Assembly (NCBI GenBank): GCA_001794935.1
Contig: MGLY01000030.1
Span: forward strand, 7,731-16,807
DNA: 9,077 bases
Direction of reading: 5' to 3'
Source of the DNA: Chlamydiae bacterium RIFCSPHIGHO2_12_FULL_49_9
GTDB taxonomy: Bacteria; Chlamydiota; Chlamydiia; Chlamydiales; SM23-39
Shown here: piece after piece, positions 1 through 5,649 of the stretch
How the letters are laid out: the number at the start of each line of letters is the position of its first letter
Numbering within the stretch: position 1 is the stretch's first letter
The notes under the pieces: model-generated
What the model saw: only the letters and a program-made list of their open reading frames with translations
The model's database searches: none
Told to the model about the DNA's origin: nothing
Position numbers and translations under genes: made by a program

Positions 1-95
1 CCTCGCTCAGACCGCTGCGCTTCGATTTGGCTTTGTCTCGCAGAGTCCAAATTCCAAGTTTGGGACCGACTATGGTATAACCGCATTATGAACTC
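1..95. other. Non-coding edge with imperfect inverted repeat
   Basis: This short stretch lies beyond the 3' end of the solute-binding protein gene. An imperfect inverted repeat is visible: GTCCAAA at 45-51 can pair with TTTGGGAC at 59-66 with one bulged G and a 7-base loop. No T-run follows on either strand, so it is not a standard intrinsic terminator. Several frames are open across it on both strands, for example plus frame 1 from the window edge to the TAA at 97-99. None gives a protein I recognise. It could be the tail of a neighbouring gene, a gene remnant or a dispersed repeat; the sequence alone cannot decide. Confidence 0.3.
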
Positions 96-827
96 CTAAG
101 AAGCTGTTTTGAGCTGCCATTTTTCTAATAGGGCTTGAAGCTGTTTCTTCTTCTGCATTCTTTGAAGCGCCTTATTAAATGCATTGAAGGCCTGTTTATT
201 CTCCCCTTTGAGAACGATGAATCGAAGCCCCGAGTCATCGAGGGGCCGTCCGATAATCTTGAGCTTGCCGGCGTAAAGATCGCGGACGTAGCTTGTAGCC
301 GGGATGCCGGCGAGGATGGCCCCCTGAACCTCTCCCGTCACAATGCCATTGAGAAGATCGGGGATCGAGCTGTAGTTTCTTTGGATAAGAGTCGGATATT
401 TTTCCAAAATAAGCGCCGTTGCATCCCCTTCGATAAGACCGACTAATGCGCCCTTCACTTTGCTCGGAGCCTTTTTATGATCGCCTGGCACGATCCAGAC
501 GGGCCCGATCTGTAAAAGCGGGGGAGAAAAATCGTATTTCGCCTGATTGTAGCCATAGGGAAGAAGAGAGGAGATGATCGCATCGTATTTTTTTGTTTTG
601 AGTCCGTCTAGAATCGTATCCCAGTTCGCCGTCATCTTTTCAAACTCGATGCCGGTGTAACGAGATATTTCCAAAAGAACTTCTTCAGTAAATCCGTTGA
701 CATAAGATTGCTGAGAGCCAAACTCGACAGGATACCAGTTTGGATCGATCCCGACTCTAAATCCCTTTTTACTGCCTCCTCCGCAGGCGGCCAAGAGAAG
801 AAGAAGCAGGCAAAAAATCCTTTTCAT
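96..827 (-). CDS. Solute-binding lipoprotein, family 3 (ArtJ-like)
   Basis: A 243-residue extracytoplasmic solute-binding protein of the ABC-importer family 3, the group that includes ArtJ, HisJ and GlnH. Residues 1-15 are a lipoprotein signal: K2, R3, a leucine run, then the lipobox LAAC with the lipidated Cys at 15. The mature part follows the fold order: GFRVGIDPNWYPVEF (22-36), GFTEEVLLEISRYTG (45-59), the DAIISSLLP segment (82-90), then the second lobe and a basic C-terminal helix ending near EKWQLK. The ATG at 827 follows an AAAGGG Shine-Dalgarno that overlaps the upstream gene's stop, so the two genes are probably co-transcribed and translationally linked. No permease or ATPase gene is in the window. 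Oddly, the Arg and Asp that normally grip the amino-acid ligand are not where expected (Gln95, Gly174), so the ligand cannot be named and may not be a standard amino acid. Confidence 0.87.
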   Translation of the reverse strand: MKRIFCLLLLLLAACGGGSKKGFRVGIDPNWYPVEFGSQQSYVNGFTEEVLLEISRYTGIEFEKMTANWDTILDGLKTKKYDAIISSLLPYGYNQAKYDFSPPLLQIGPVWIVPGDHKKAPSKVKGALVGLIEGDATALILEKYPTLIQRNYSSIPDLLNGIVTGEVQGAILAGIPATSYVRDLYAGKLKIIGRPLDDSGLRFIVLKGENKQAFNAFNKALQRMQKKKQLQALLEKWQLKTAS

Positions 828-836
828 AGAGGCCCT

Positions 837-2018
837 TTAGAATTTATATCCGACAAACGTGGATGCTGCATAGTTCACCCAAAGGAGGTGGGCCTTTTCC
901 TCAAAGTTTGAGACGGTTGTTTGCGCTCCGCTCAAATACTGCTCTCTCGTTCTTTTCGCTGTGAGCCCCGCATGGGAACTCGTCGTTCTCGACCCTTCGA
1001 AATAAATGCCGAGGCTCCATCCGGAAGGATAGTGGACAACAAGATCCATCCCGCCGAGATTTGTGTAGGCTTTGCCGCTCTTTAAAACGGTGTTGTAGCT
1101 ATTGAGCTGCACTTGAGTCAGCGTTGAGGGGGGATTGAAGAGATAGAGATCTTGCTCCCATTTGGTCACCGATCGCATCGAGAGCCAATGAAACTGGTAA
1201 AAGAGATCGATCTCGCACCGCCCCCAGAGTCTCAATCCCACTTTCGCCTCTGCCAGGGGGCCGAACCAATCCTGCTGGTTGGGCGCCAAGAAACGGGTCA
1301 GGACAAATCCGCTCTCATCCGCTTCAAAAATAACAGGAGGACTGGGGAGGTTGAACCTTTTAGAGCTTTTGGGATAGTTCATCATGTGAGAGTAGCGATA
1401 CCCTGCCCCAGGGATGATCTCAAAGACAAAATTGTCGCTGTTCACCACCTTCCAGTTCCAGCCGACAACCCCTCTCACATCCGCTGTATAGCCGTCGCCG
1501 AGAGGATACCCCTTGAAAGAAAGCGGTTCATCGATTCCTCCCCCATGGACATCGTAATCGAGAGCCCCGTCGATCAGCCACCCGTAGCCGCCCCGCGCGT
1601 CGATCACAAGAGAGTGAATCTCCATGTGAGAGCCGACCGTGATCGTGAGCGTGTTTCTTCCGTGGATTTTGGTCGTAGAATCCAACTCATTGGGAGGGGT
1701 AAAGTGAAAAGCGTCAAATTGCTGTCTGTCATATCGGTATCCGATCGCGCCCCACTTGTGAAAGCGCCAAAATTTTTCCAGAGGGACTGAAGTGCTGGCG
1801 GTAGACTCTTCCTCTTTGGGCACCACAACGCCAGTGCCGCTATCTGTCCCATTTTGAGGAGCTGCGGCCCCATTGCCGTTCTTTGGAGGTGTTGCAGCTT
1901 TGCCGTTTTGAACCGGAGCCGGCCCGTTTTGTGCATTTGGTTTTGGCTTTTTATTTTCTTGAGCGCATCCGACAAAAGAGATAGCTACCAGAGCGAGGCA
2001 AAAAAAGAACTTCTGCAT
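837..2018 (-). CDS. Putative lipid-anchored outer-membrane beta-barrel protein
   Basis: A 393-residue protein of no family I can name. Residues 1-18 are a signal peptide ending in a relaxed lipobox (FVGC, Cys18), so the N-terminus is probably lipidated. Residues 19-75 are a low-complexity linker rich in Asn, Gly, Pro and Ala, with repeated NG units (AQNG, VQNG, PKNG, PQNG) and an acidic EEE patch. The rest alternates polar and hydrophobic residues with many aromatics and turn glycines, for example SLVIDARGGYGWLIDGALDY and EIDLFYQFHWLSMRS. It ends in VGYKF, and a C-terminal Phe is the usual BAM recognition signal of outer-membrane barrels. An upstream TTG at 2036 is in frame, but the ATG at 2018 gives a proper signal peptide and is preferred. 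It is the first gene of a pair with the solute-binding protein. A chlamydial porin-like role is plausible but unproven. Confidence 0.68.
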   Translation of the reverse strand: MQKFFFCLALVAISFVGCAQENKKPKPNAQNGPAPVQNGKAATPPKNGNGAAAPQNGTDSGTGVVVPKEEESTASTSVPLEKFWRFHKWGAIGYRYDRQQFDAFHFTPPNELDSTTKIHGRNTLTITVGSHMEIHSLVIDARGGYGWLIDGALDYDVHGGGIDEPLSFKGYPLGDGYTADVRGVVGWNWKVVNSDNFVFEIIPGAGYRYSHMMNYPKSSKRFNLPSPPVIFEADESGFVLTRFLAPNQQDWFGPLAEAKVGLRLWGRCEIDLFYQFHWLSMRSVTKWEQDLYLFNPPSTLTQVQLNSYNTVLKSGKAYTNLGGMDLVVHYPSGWSLGIYFEGSRTTSSHAGLTAKRTREQYLSGAQTTVSNFEEKAHLLWVNYAASTFVGYKF

Positions 2019-2046
2019 AAAAAACCTGGATTGCAAAGCAAACTAA

Positions 2047-2075
2047 ATTCTTGCATGCTTTGTTCTCTTTGTCCA
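2047..2075 (-). promoter_or_regulatory. Predicted sigma-70-type promoter for the minus-strand operon
   Basis: In the 68-bp gap between the divergent barrel-protein and hemH genes, the minus strand reads TGGACA (2070-2075), a 17-bp spacer, then AAGAAT (2047-2052). These match the -35 and -10 consensus hexamers at 5 of 6 and 4 of 6 bases. Transcription would start near 2040, about 20 bases before the ATG at 2018. No equally good pair is visible on the plus strand for hemH. The prediction rests on sequence match only. Confidence 0.35.
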
Positions 2076-2086
2076 GAGAGAATTTG

Positions 2087-3043
2087 ATGGAATGCCTATT
2101 AGTCAACTTCGGCGGCCCTCGAGATTTAAACGAAGTCGCTCCTTTTCTCGTCTCTCTTTTGCAAGACCAAGATGTGATCCGAACGAAATTGCCCCCTTTC
2201 GCTCATCGCCTCCTATTCGGCTGGATTGCGAGGAGACGGGCTTTGAAAGTGCGCCGCGATTACGCTCTCATCGGAGGCAAATCGCCCATTTATTTCGATA
2301 CAGAAGAGCTTGCAAAAAAGTTAAATATCTCCCTCACCTTCCACCGCTATCTGCCTTCAACACATGCAGAGTCGCTTGAAAAAATCGAAAGATCCAAAGC
2401 CTCTACTATCTGCGTGCTGCCCCTCTTTCCCCAATTTTGCTACGCAACGACAGGGAGCATCGCCCGTTTTTTTTCTGAAAACCTCTCCCCTAAAACACTC
2501 AACAAGCTCCGCTGGATCAAATCCTACGCGGCGCATCCCGCTTTCATCCGCTCTTACCAAAAAAGAATCGCTGACTATCTTCAGTCCCAAAATCTCAAAG
2601 AGGAAGAGTCTCTCCTTTTCTTCTCGGCTCACGGAGTGCCCAAAATATTTATCGAAGAAGGGGATATCTATCAATCAGAATGCGAGCTCTCATTCAAAGA
2701 GGTGATGAAGGCGTTTCCGAAAACAAAAGGACTTCTCGCCTACCAATCCAAGTTCGGGCGCGGCGAGTGGCTCCGCCCTTACACAAATGAACTTTGCGAA
2801 GAGATCCTCTCCGTTCATGAAGGGAGAAAAAACATCGTCTTCATTCCAATCAGCTTCACCTCAGATCACATTGAAACGCTCTTTGAAATTGAAGAGCAAT
2901 ATTTACCGCCCGTCAGAGCCAAAAATTTAAATGCTTTTCGATGCCCTTCCCTTAATCTCGAGCCCTACTGGATCGAGGCCCTTTCTGAGATTCTCCAAGA
3001 GACAAATCTCTGTAGTGCAAAGATGCTAATTCGGTTTGCCTAG
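2087..3043 (+). CDS. hemH: Ferrochelatase
   Basis: A 318-residue ferrochelatase, which inserts ferrous iron into protoporphyrin (or coproporphyrin) to make haem. The N-terminus LLVNFGGPRDLNEVAPFL is the standard opening of the family. The signature motif is SAHGVPKIFIEEGDIY (180-195) with catalytic His182. The second metal-site motif is ISFTSDHIETLFEIEEQ (255-271), with the conserved acidic residue Glu263. SKFGRGEWLRPYT (221-233) is the conserved substrate-side segment. The length is normal for a bacterial enzyme. A TTG at 2051 is in frame, but the ATG at 2087 fits the family start and has a purine-rich AGAGAG just upstream. The gene is co-directional with carA 32 bp downstream and no terminator hairpin separates them, so they are probably one transcript. 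The motif set resembles chlamydial HemH as I remember it, which is the main taxonomic clue here. Confidence 0.95.
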   Translation: MECLLVNFGGPRDLNEVAPFLVSLLQDQDVIRTKLPPFAHRLLFGWIARRRALKVRRDYALIGGKSPIYFDTEELAKKLNISLTFHRYLPSTHAESLEKIERSKASTICVLPLFPQFCYATTGSIARFFSENLSPKTLNKLRWIKSYAAHPAFIRSYQKRIADYLQSQNLKEEESLLFFSAHGVPKIFIEEGDIYQSECELSFKEVMKAFPKTKGLLAYQSKFGRGEWLRPYTNELCEEILSVHEGRKNIVFIPISFTSDHIETLFEIEEQYLPPVRAKNLNAFRCPSLNLEPYWIEALSEILQETNLCSAKMLIRFA

Positions 3044-3075
3044 TAATCGGTATTTAAGTATTCTTTATTTTCAAT

Positions 3076-4170
3076 ATGGTACCCTCATCATTGATCTTGG
3101 AATCGGGAGAAATCTTTCCCGGATTTTCCCCTGACTGGCAAAAAGATTCCTTTTTTGGCGAAGTTGTTTTCACAACCGGCATGACCGGTTATGTCGAGTC
3201 TTTGACAGATCCCTCTTTCGCAGGCCAAATTCTCACTTTCACTTATCCCTTGATCGGCAACTACGGAGTCCCAAATAAAGAGTTTTGGGAGTCGGGAAAA
3301 ATTCAAGCGGCAGGCGTCGTTACCGGTTCTATCAGTGAGATCCCATGCCACTGGGATTCGAAGTATTCTCTTCTCGACTGGCTCAAACTCTACAGCGTGC
3401 CCCTCATCACCGGCGTCGACACGAGAGAGCTGACAAAACTGCTTCGAAAAAAAGGGGTCGCTCTCGGCGCAATCAGCTTAAAAAAACCGAAAAAATTCTT
3501 CGATCCAAACACAACCCATCTCGTAAAAGAGGTGAGCTGTAAATCAATTGAAAAAATCGGCAGAGGTTCCAAAAAAATCATCGCAGTTGACTGCGGGATG
3601 AAAGAAAATATTGTCCGCTGCTTAAAAAAATTCCCCGTTCAAATCATCCGCGTCCCATTCGATTATGACTACTCGGAAGAAGACTATGACGCCCTCTTCA
3701 TCTCAAACGGCCCTGGAGATCCGGCCGTCTGCAAAGAGACAATTGCCATCCTCAAAAAGAGCCTAAAAAGAAAAAAGCCGACGATGGGCATCTGTTTGGG
3801 CTCCCAGCTCTTGGCGCTTGCCGTGGGGGCAAAAACCTACAAGCTCAAGTTCGGCCACCGCGGCCAGAACCACCCGTGTATGGATCTGGAGCGACACTCA
3901 TGCGTTCTCACATCGCAAAACCACGGCTATGCAATTGATGAAAAGACGCTGCCCCTCGAGTGGAAGGTGAGCTTTCGGAGCCTAAACGACGATTCGATTG
4001 AAGGAATCGAACACAAAAAACTCCCCTTCTTCGCCGTCCAATTCCACCCGGAAAACCACCCGGGTCCAACGGACGCTGCGTACCTCTTTGATAAATTCTA
4101 TAAGATGATCGAGCCGTCAACAACCTCGCCCACAAGGGGCGAGGCTTGGAAGGAAACTGACAAGCCTTAG
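3076..4170 (+). CDS. carA: Carbamoyl-phosphate synthase small subunit (glutaminase)
   Basis: A 364-residue glutamine amidotransferase subunit. It hydrolyses glutamine and channels ammonia to CarB for carbamoyl phosphate synthesis. The N-terminal CPSase small-chain domain (about 1-140) carries GEVVFTTGMTGYVESLTDPS and TYPLIGNYGVP. The class I glutaminase domain (about 165-345) has SNGPGDPA (210-217), the nucleophile elbow GICLGSQ with Cys240, and VQFHPENHPGPTD with His324 and Glu326, so the catalytic triad is complete. The wording is closer to the glutaminase region of eukaryotic CAD than to E. coli CarA. The ATG at 3076 matches the family start, but no clear Shine-Dalgarno precedes it. Residues from about 346 on (EPSTTSPTRGEAWKETDKP) are not family-like. 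They are encoded over a perfect hairpin that looks like the left end of the inserted ISC element, so the C-terminus may have been rewritten by the insertion. The TAG stop is followed in the same frame by the iscB open frame. Confidence 0.95.
   Translation: MVPSSLILESGEIFPGFSPDWQKDSFFGEVVFTTGMTGYVESLTDPSFAGQILTFTYPLIGNYGVPNKEFWESGKIQAAGVVTGSISEIPCHWDSKYSLLDWLKLYSVPLITGVDTRELTKLLRKKGVALGAISLKKPKKFFDPNTTHLVKEVSCKSIEKIGRGSKKIIAVDCGMKENIVRCLKKFPVQIIRVPFDYDYSEEDYDALFISNGPGDPAVCKETIAILKKSLKRKKPTMGICLGSQLLALAVGAKTYKLKFGHRGQNHPCMDLERHSCVLTSQNHGYAIDEKTLPLEWKVSFRSLNDDSIEGIEHKKLPFFAVQFHPENHPGPTDAAYLFDKFYKMIEPSTTSPTRGEAWKETDKP
4124..4144 (+). repeat. Left-end hairpin, ACAAG loop
   Basis: CCTCGCCC (4124-4131) pairs perfectly with GGGCGAGG (4137-4144) around the loop ACAAG. 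It lies inside the 3' end of the carA reading frame. The loop and stem length equal those of the hairpin just before carB. An overlapping alternative stem, AGGCTTG (4142-4148) with CAAGCCT (4161-4167), competes with it. No T-run follows, so a terminator role is unlikely. The best reading is the subterminal hairpin of the ISC element. Confidence 0.65.
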
Positions 4171-4224
4171 TTGACAAGGGGGCTTTGGAGAAATTCAATG
4201 CAGAAGTTAAGAGAGAGAAATACA

Positions 4225-4377
4225 TACACACCTACGGATATTCCGCACGTCCGTGGCAACTGTGATTCGCGGTTAATAAGCCCTGAGGGTAGGGGCCGTG
4301 CTGCGAATTTAAAAACCTCTTTTAACAACCCCGATGCGGCCCTAACTGCTAGAGAACAGGCAGGGCAGGCCTTGAGA
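4225..4377 (+). ncRNA. Omega RNA (HEARO-type) scaffold for IscB
   Basis: IscB proteins use a guide RNA, the omega RNA (known earlier as HEARO), encoded just upstream of the nuclease. This stretch folds well by eye. Stem 4232-4238 pairs with 4250-4256 (7 bp). Hairpin AACTGTG (4258-4264) pairs with CGCGGTT (4268-4274) around ATT. A closing helix GCCCTG (4280-4285) pairs with CAGGGC (4361-4366). It encloses stem 4292-4298 with 4337-4343 (7 bp, one G-U at the end), and inside that TTAAAA (4309-4314) pairs with TTTTAA (4320-4325). The segments TTAATAAGCCCTGAGG and GATGCGGCCCTAACTGC recall HEARO RNAs from memory. The guide should lie at the 5' side, upstream of about 4230, and the 5' end cannot be fixed. 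The RNA runs to the iscB start codon. Confidence 0.8.
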
Positions 4378-5649
4378 GTGCCTGCTATTTATGTTCTCAA
4401 CAAACGAGGCAAACCCCTTATGCCTACTACCGCCAATAAAGCGCGGCGGCTTTTAAAGAAGGGCCTGGCAAAAGTTGTCCGGCGGACTCCTTTTACCATC
4501 CAACTGCTCTGCCCAACAGGAGAAGCTTTACTGCCTGTGCAGCTAGGAGTAGATAGCGGCTATAGCCATGTAGGATTATCAGCTGTTTCAGAGAAAAGAG
4601 AACTTTACAGTGAAGAGGTTCATCTCCGCGATGATATAGTAAAACTCAACGCCGAACGAAAACAGTACCGTAGAGGACGAAGATATCGGAAGACCTGGTA
4701 CAGAAAGGCACGATTTCTGAATCGGGGCAATAAGAAGACGGGGTGGCTAGCGCCCTCTCTTCAAAACAAGTTGAACGCTCATCTAAAAACCGTCGAGAAG
4801 GTGAGAAAGATACTACCTATTTCCCAAATTACTGTGGAGATTGCCTCTTTTGACATACAGAAGATCCAAAAAATGGATATCGAAGGAACAGACTACAGCC
4901 AAGGAGTGCAGTTGGGATTTGAAAATGTAAGAGCCTATGTTTTGCATAGAGACGGACACACCTGTCAGCATTGCAAGGGCCGCTCGAAAGAACTGACACT
5001 CCACGTCCACCATATCAAGTCTAGGCAAACGGGCGGAAATCGGCCAGACAACCTCGTCACTTTATGCACATCCTGTCACAGAAATCATCACGAGGGAAAT
5101 ATCACGCTTAAAATCAAGAAGTCCAATGGCTTTAAAGCAGAGACCTTCATGACGACCATAAGGAGGACGCTTATGGATCAGGTCCGCGATAAGGGGATCT
5201 TTATTGCTCCAACTTATGGCTATATAACCCAACAGAACCGTAGAAACCTAGAACTCCCCAAATCCCATGTACACGATGCCTTTGTGATCGCAGGAGGAAA
5301 AGAACAGAAGAGATCCCCTACAACCTACTTCACCAAGCAAGTCAGGAAGTGTAACCGCAAACTTTTCAAAGGAGATCGAAGCCATCTCCCCAATACAGCG
5401 CCGAGATTCATCCAAGGATTTCAGCGATTCGATAAGGTGTTGTGGAAGAGACAAGAATGTTTTGTCTTTGGGCGGCGTATGATCGGTTATTTTGACCTCC
5501 GATTGCTAGATGGCACCAAGATCCATGCTTCAGCTAAAATTAAGGATCTAAAGATTTTAGAATCAGCAAAATCATTTTTAACAGAAGTTAGGAGGGCGCA
5601 TTCCTCCGACAGCACAAGGCTGTCGGTTTCCTGCGTTAATTTCTTATGA
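4378..5649 (+). CDS. iscB: IscB RNA-guided HNH/RuvC nuclease
   Basis: A 423-residue IscB, the omega-RNA-guided DNA nuclease related to Cas9. Numbering is from the GTG at 4378. The PLMP domain opens with PAIYVLNKRGKPLMPTT (2-18). RuvC-I is GVDSGYSHVGLS with Asp59. An arginine-rich bridge helix follows (about 87-116). RuvC-II is ITVEIASFD with Glu154. The HNH domain has a CQHC/CTSC zinc ribbon (Cys196, 199, 230, 233), VHHIKSR with His212 as the likely general base, and Asn225. RuvC-III is HVHDAF (His297, Asp300). The C-terminal target-recognition part contains RFIQGFQRFDKVLW and FGRRMIGYFDLRLLDGT. All catalytic residues look intact. The frame is open upstream to 4171, directly after the carA TAG, but that part is the omega RNA region and IscBs normally begin just before the VLNKRGKPLMP motif. 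A TTG at 4372 is the main alternative start. The last residues run through the right-end hairpin, and the TGA overlaps the carB ATG. Confidence 0.93.
   Translation: MPAIYVLNKRGKPLMPTTANKARRLLKKGLAKVVRRTPFTIQLLCPTGEALLPVQLGVDSGYSHVGLSAVSEKRELYSEEVHLRDDIVKLNAERKQYRRGRRYRKTWYRKARFLNRGNKKTGWLAPSLQNKLNAHLKTVEKVRKILPISQITVEIASFDIQKIQKMDIEGTDYSQGVQLGFENVRAYVLHRDGHTCQHCKGRSKELTLHVHHIKSRQTGGNRPDNLVTLCTSCHRNHHEGNITLKIKKSNGFKAETFMTTIRRTLMDQVRDKGIFIAPTYGYITQQNRRNLELPKSHVHDAFVIAGGKEQKRSPTTYFTKQVRKCNRKLFKGDRSHLPNTAPRFIQGFQRFDKVLWKRQECFVFGRRMIGYFDLRLLDGTKIHASAKIKDLKILESAKSFLTEVRRAHSSDSTRLSVSCVNFL
5596..5636 (+). repeat. Right-end hairpin, ACAAG loop with outer stem
   Basis: CCGACAGC (5606-5613) pairs perfectly with GCTGTCGG (5619-5626) around ACAAG. 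An outer stem, GCGCA (5596-5600) with TGCGT (5632-5636, one G-U), is joined to it through a symmetric internal loop, TTCCT opposite TTTCC. An alternative small hairpin, GGAGG (5591-5595) with CCTCC (5603-5607), overlaps it. The GCGCA-TTCCTCC-stem-TTTCC-TGCG arrangement is typical of the right ends of IS605-family elements as I remember them. Here it encodes the last residues of IscB and stops a few bases before carB. It lacks a run of T, so it should not stop transcription. Confidence 0.75.

Larger units (their letters stand above)
4124..5640 (+). mobile_element. ISC (IS200/IS605-like) element: omega RNA + iscB, no tnpA
   Basis: The segment between carA and carB has the parts of an ISC element: a left hairpin (4124-4144), an omega-RNA-like structured region, an iscB gene and a right hairpin with an outer stem (5596-5636). 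The two hairpins each have a perfect 8-bp stem and the same ACAAG loop in the same orientation, as expected for the subterminal hairpins read by single-strand Y1 transposases. No tnpA is present, so movement would need a transposase supplied in trans. Codon use in iscB (GTA, TTA, CTA, AGA common) differs from carB, where CTC, ATC and GCC dominate, in line with transfer. The exact ends are not determined. The element probably ends just before the carB ATG on the right and somewhere within about 4100-4230 on the left. Confidence 0.75.

Noticed and set aside
1152..1790. Plus-strand open frame opposite the barrel protein gene
   Set aside because: The minus-strand frame has a signal peptide, barrel pattern and operon partner. 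The plus frame is Arg/Pro-rich and featureless, as shadow frames are.
2019..2036. Start of the barrel protein at the TTG at 2036
   Set aside because: It would add MQSRFF before a good signal peptide. The ATG at 2018 gives a compact signal with K3, a hydrophobic core and a lipobox.
2051..2086. Start of hemH at the TTG at 2051
   Set aside because: The extra 12 residues are not family-like, and the ATG at 2087 is directly before the conserved LLVNFGGPRDL with a purine-rich stretch upstream.
3044..3075. Attenuator or pyrimidine riboswitch ahead of carA
   Set aside because: The gap is only 32 bases, AT-rich, with no hairpin or terminator visible.
4171..4377. N-terminal extension of IscB starting with TTG right after the carA stop
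   Set aside because: The 69 extra residues have no family likeness, contain no recognisable domain, and lie over the structured omega RNA. IscB homologues start just before the VLNKRGKPLMP motif.
5606..5631. Rho-independent terminator before carB
   Set aside because: The stem is strong, but it is followed by TTTCC and then by carB only 20 bases after the stem. Termination here would silence carB. The element-end reading fits better.
4378..5649. TnpB or Cas9 instead of IscB
   Set aside because: TnpB has no HNH domain, and Cas9 has a large recognition lobe and no PLMP domain. The 423-residue size with PLMP, RuvC and HNH fits IscB. No CRISPR repeats or cas genes are in the window.
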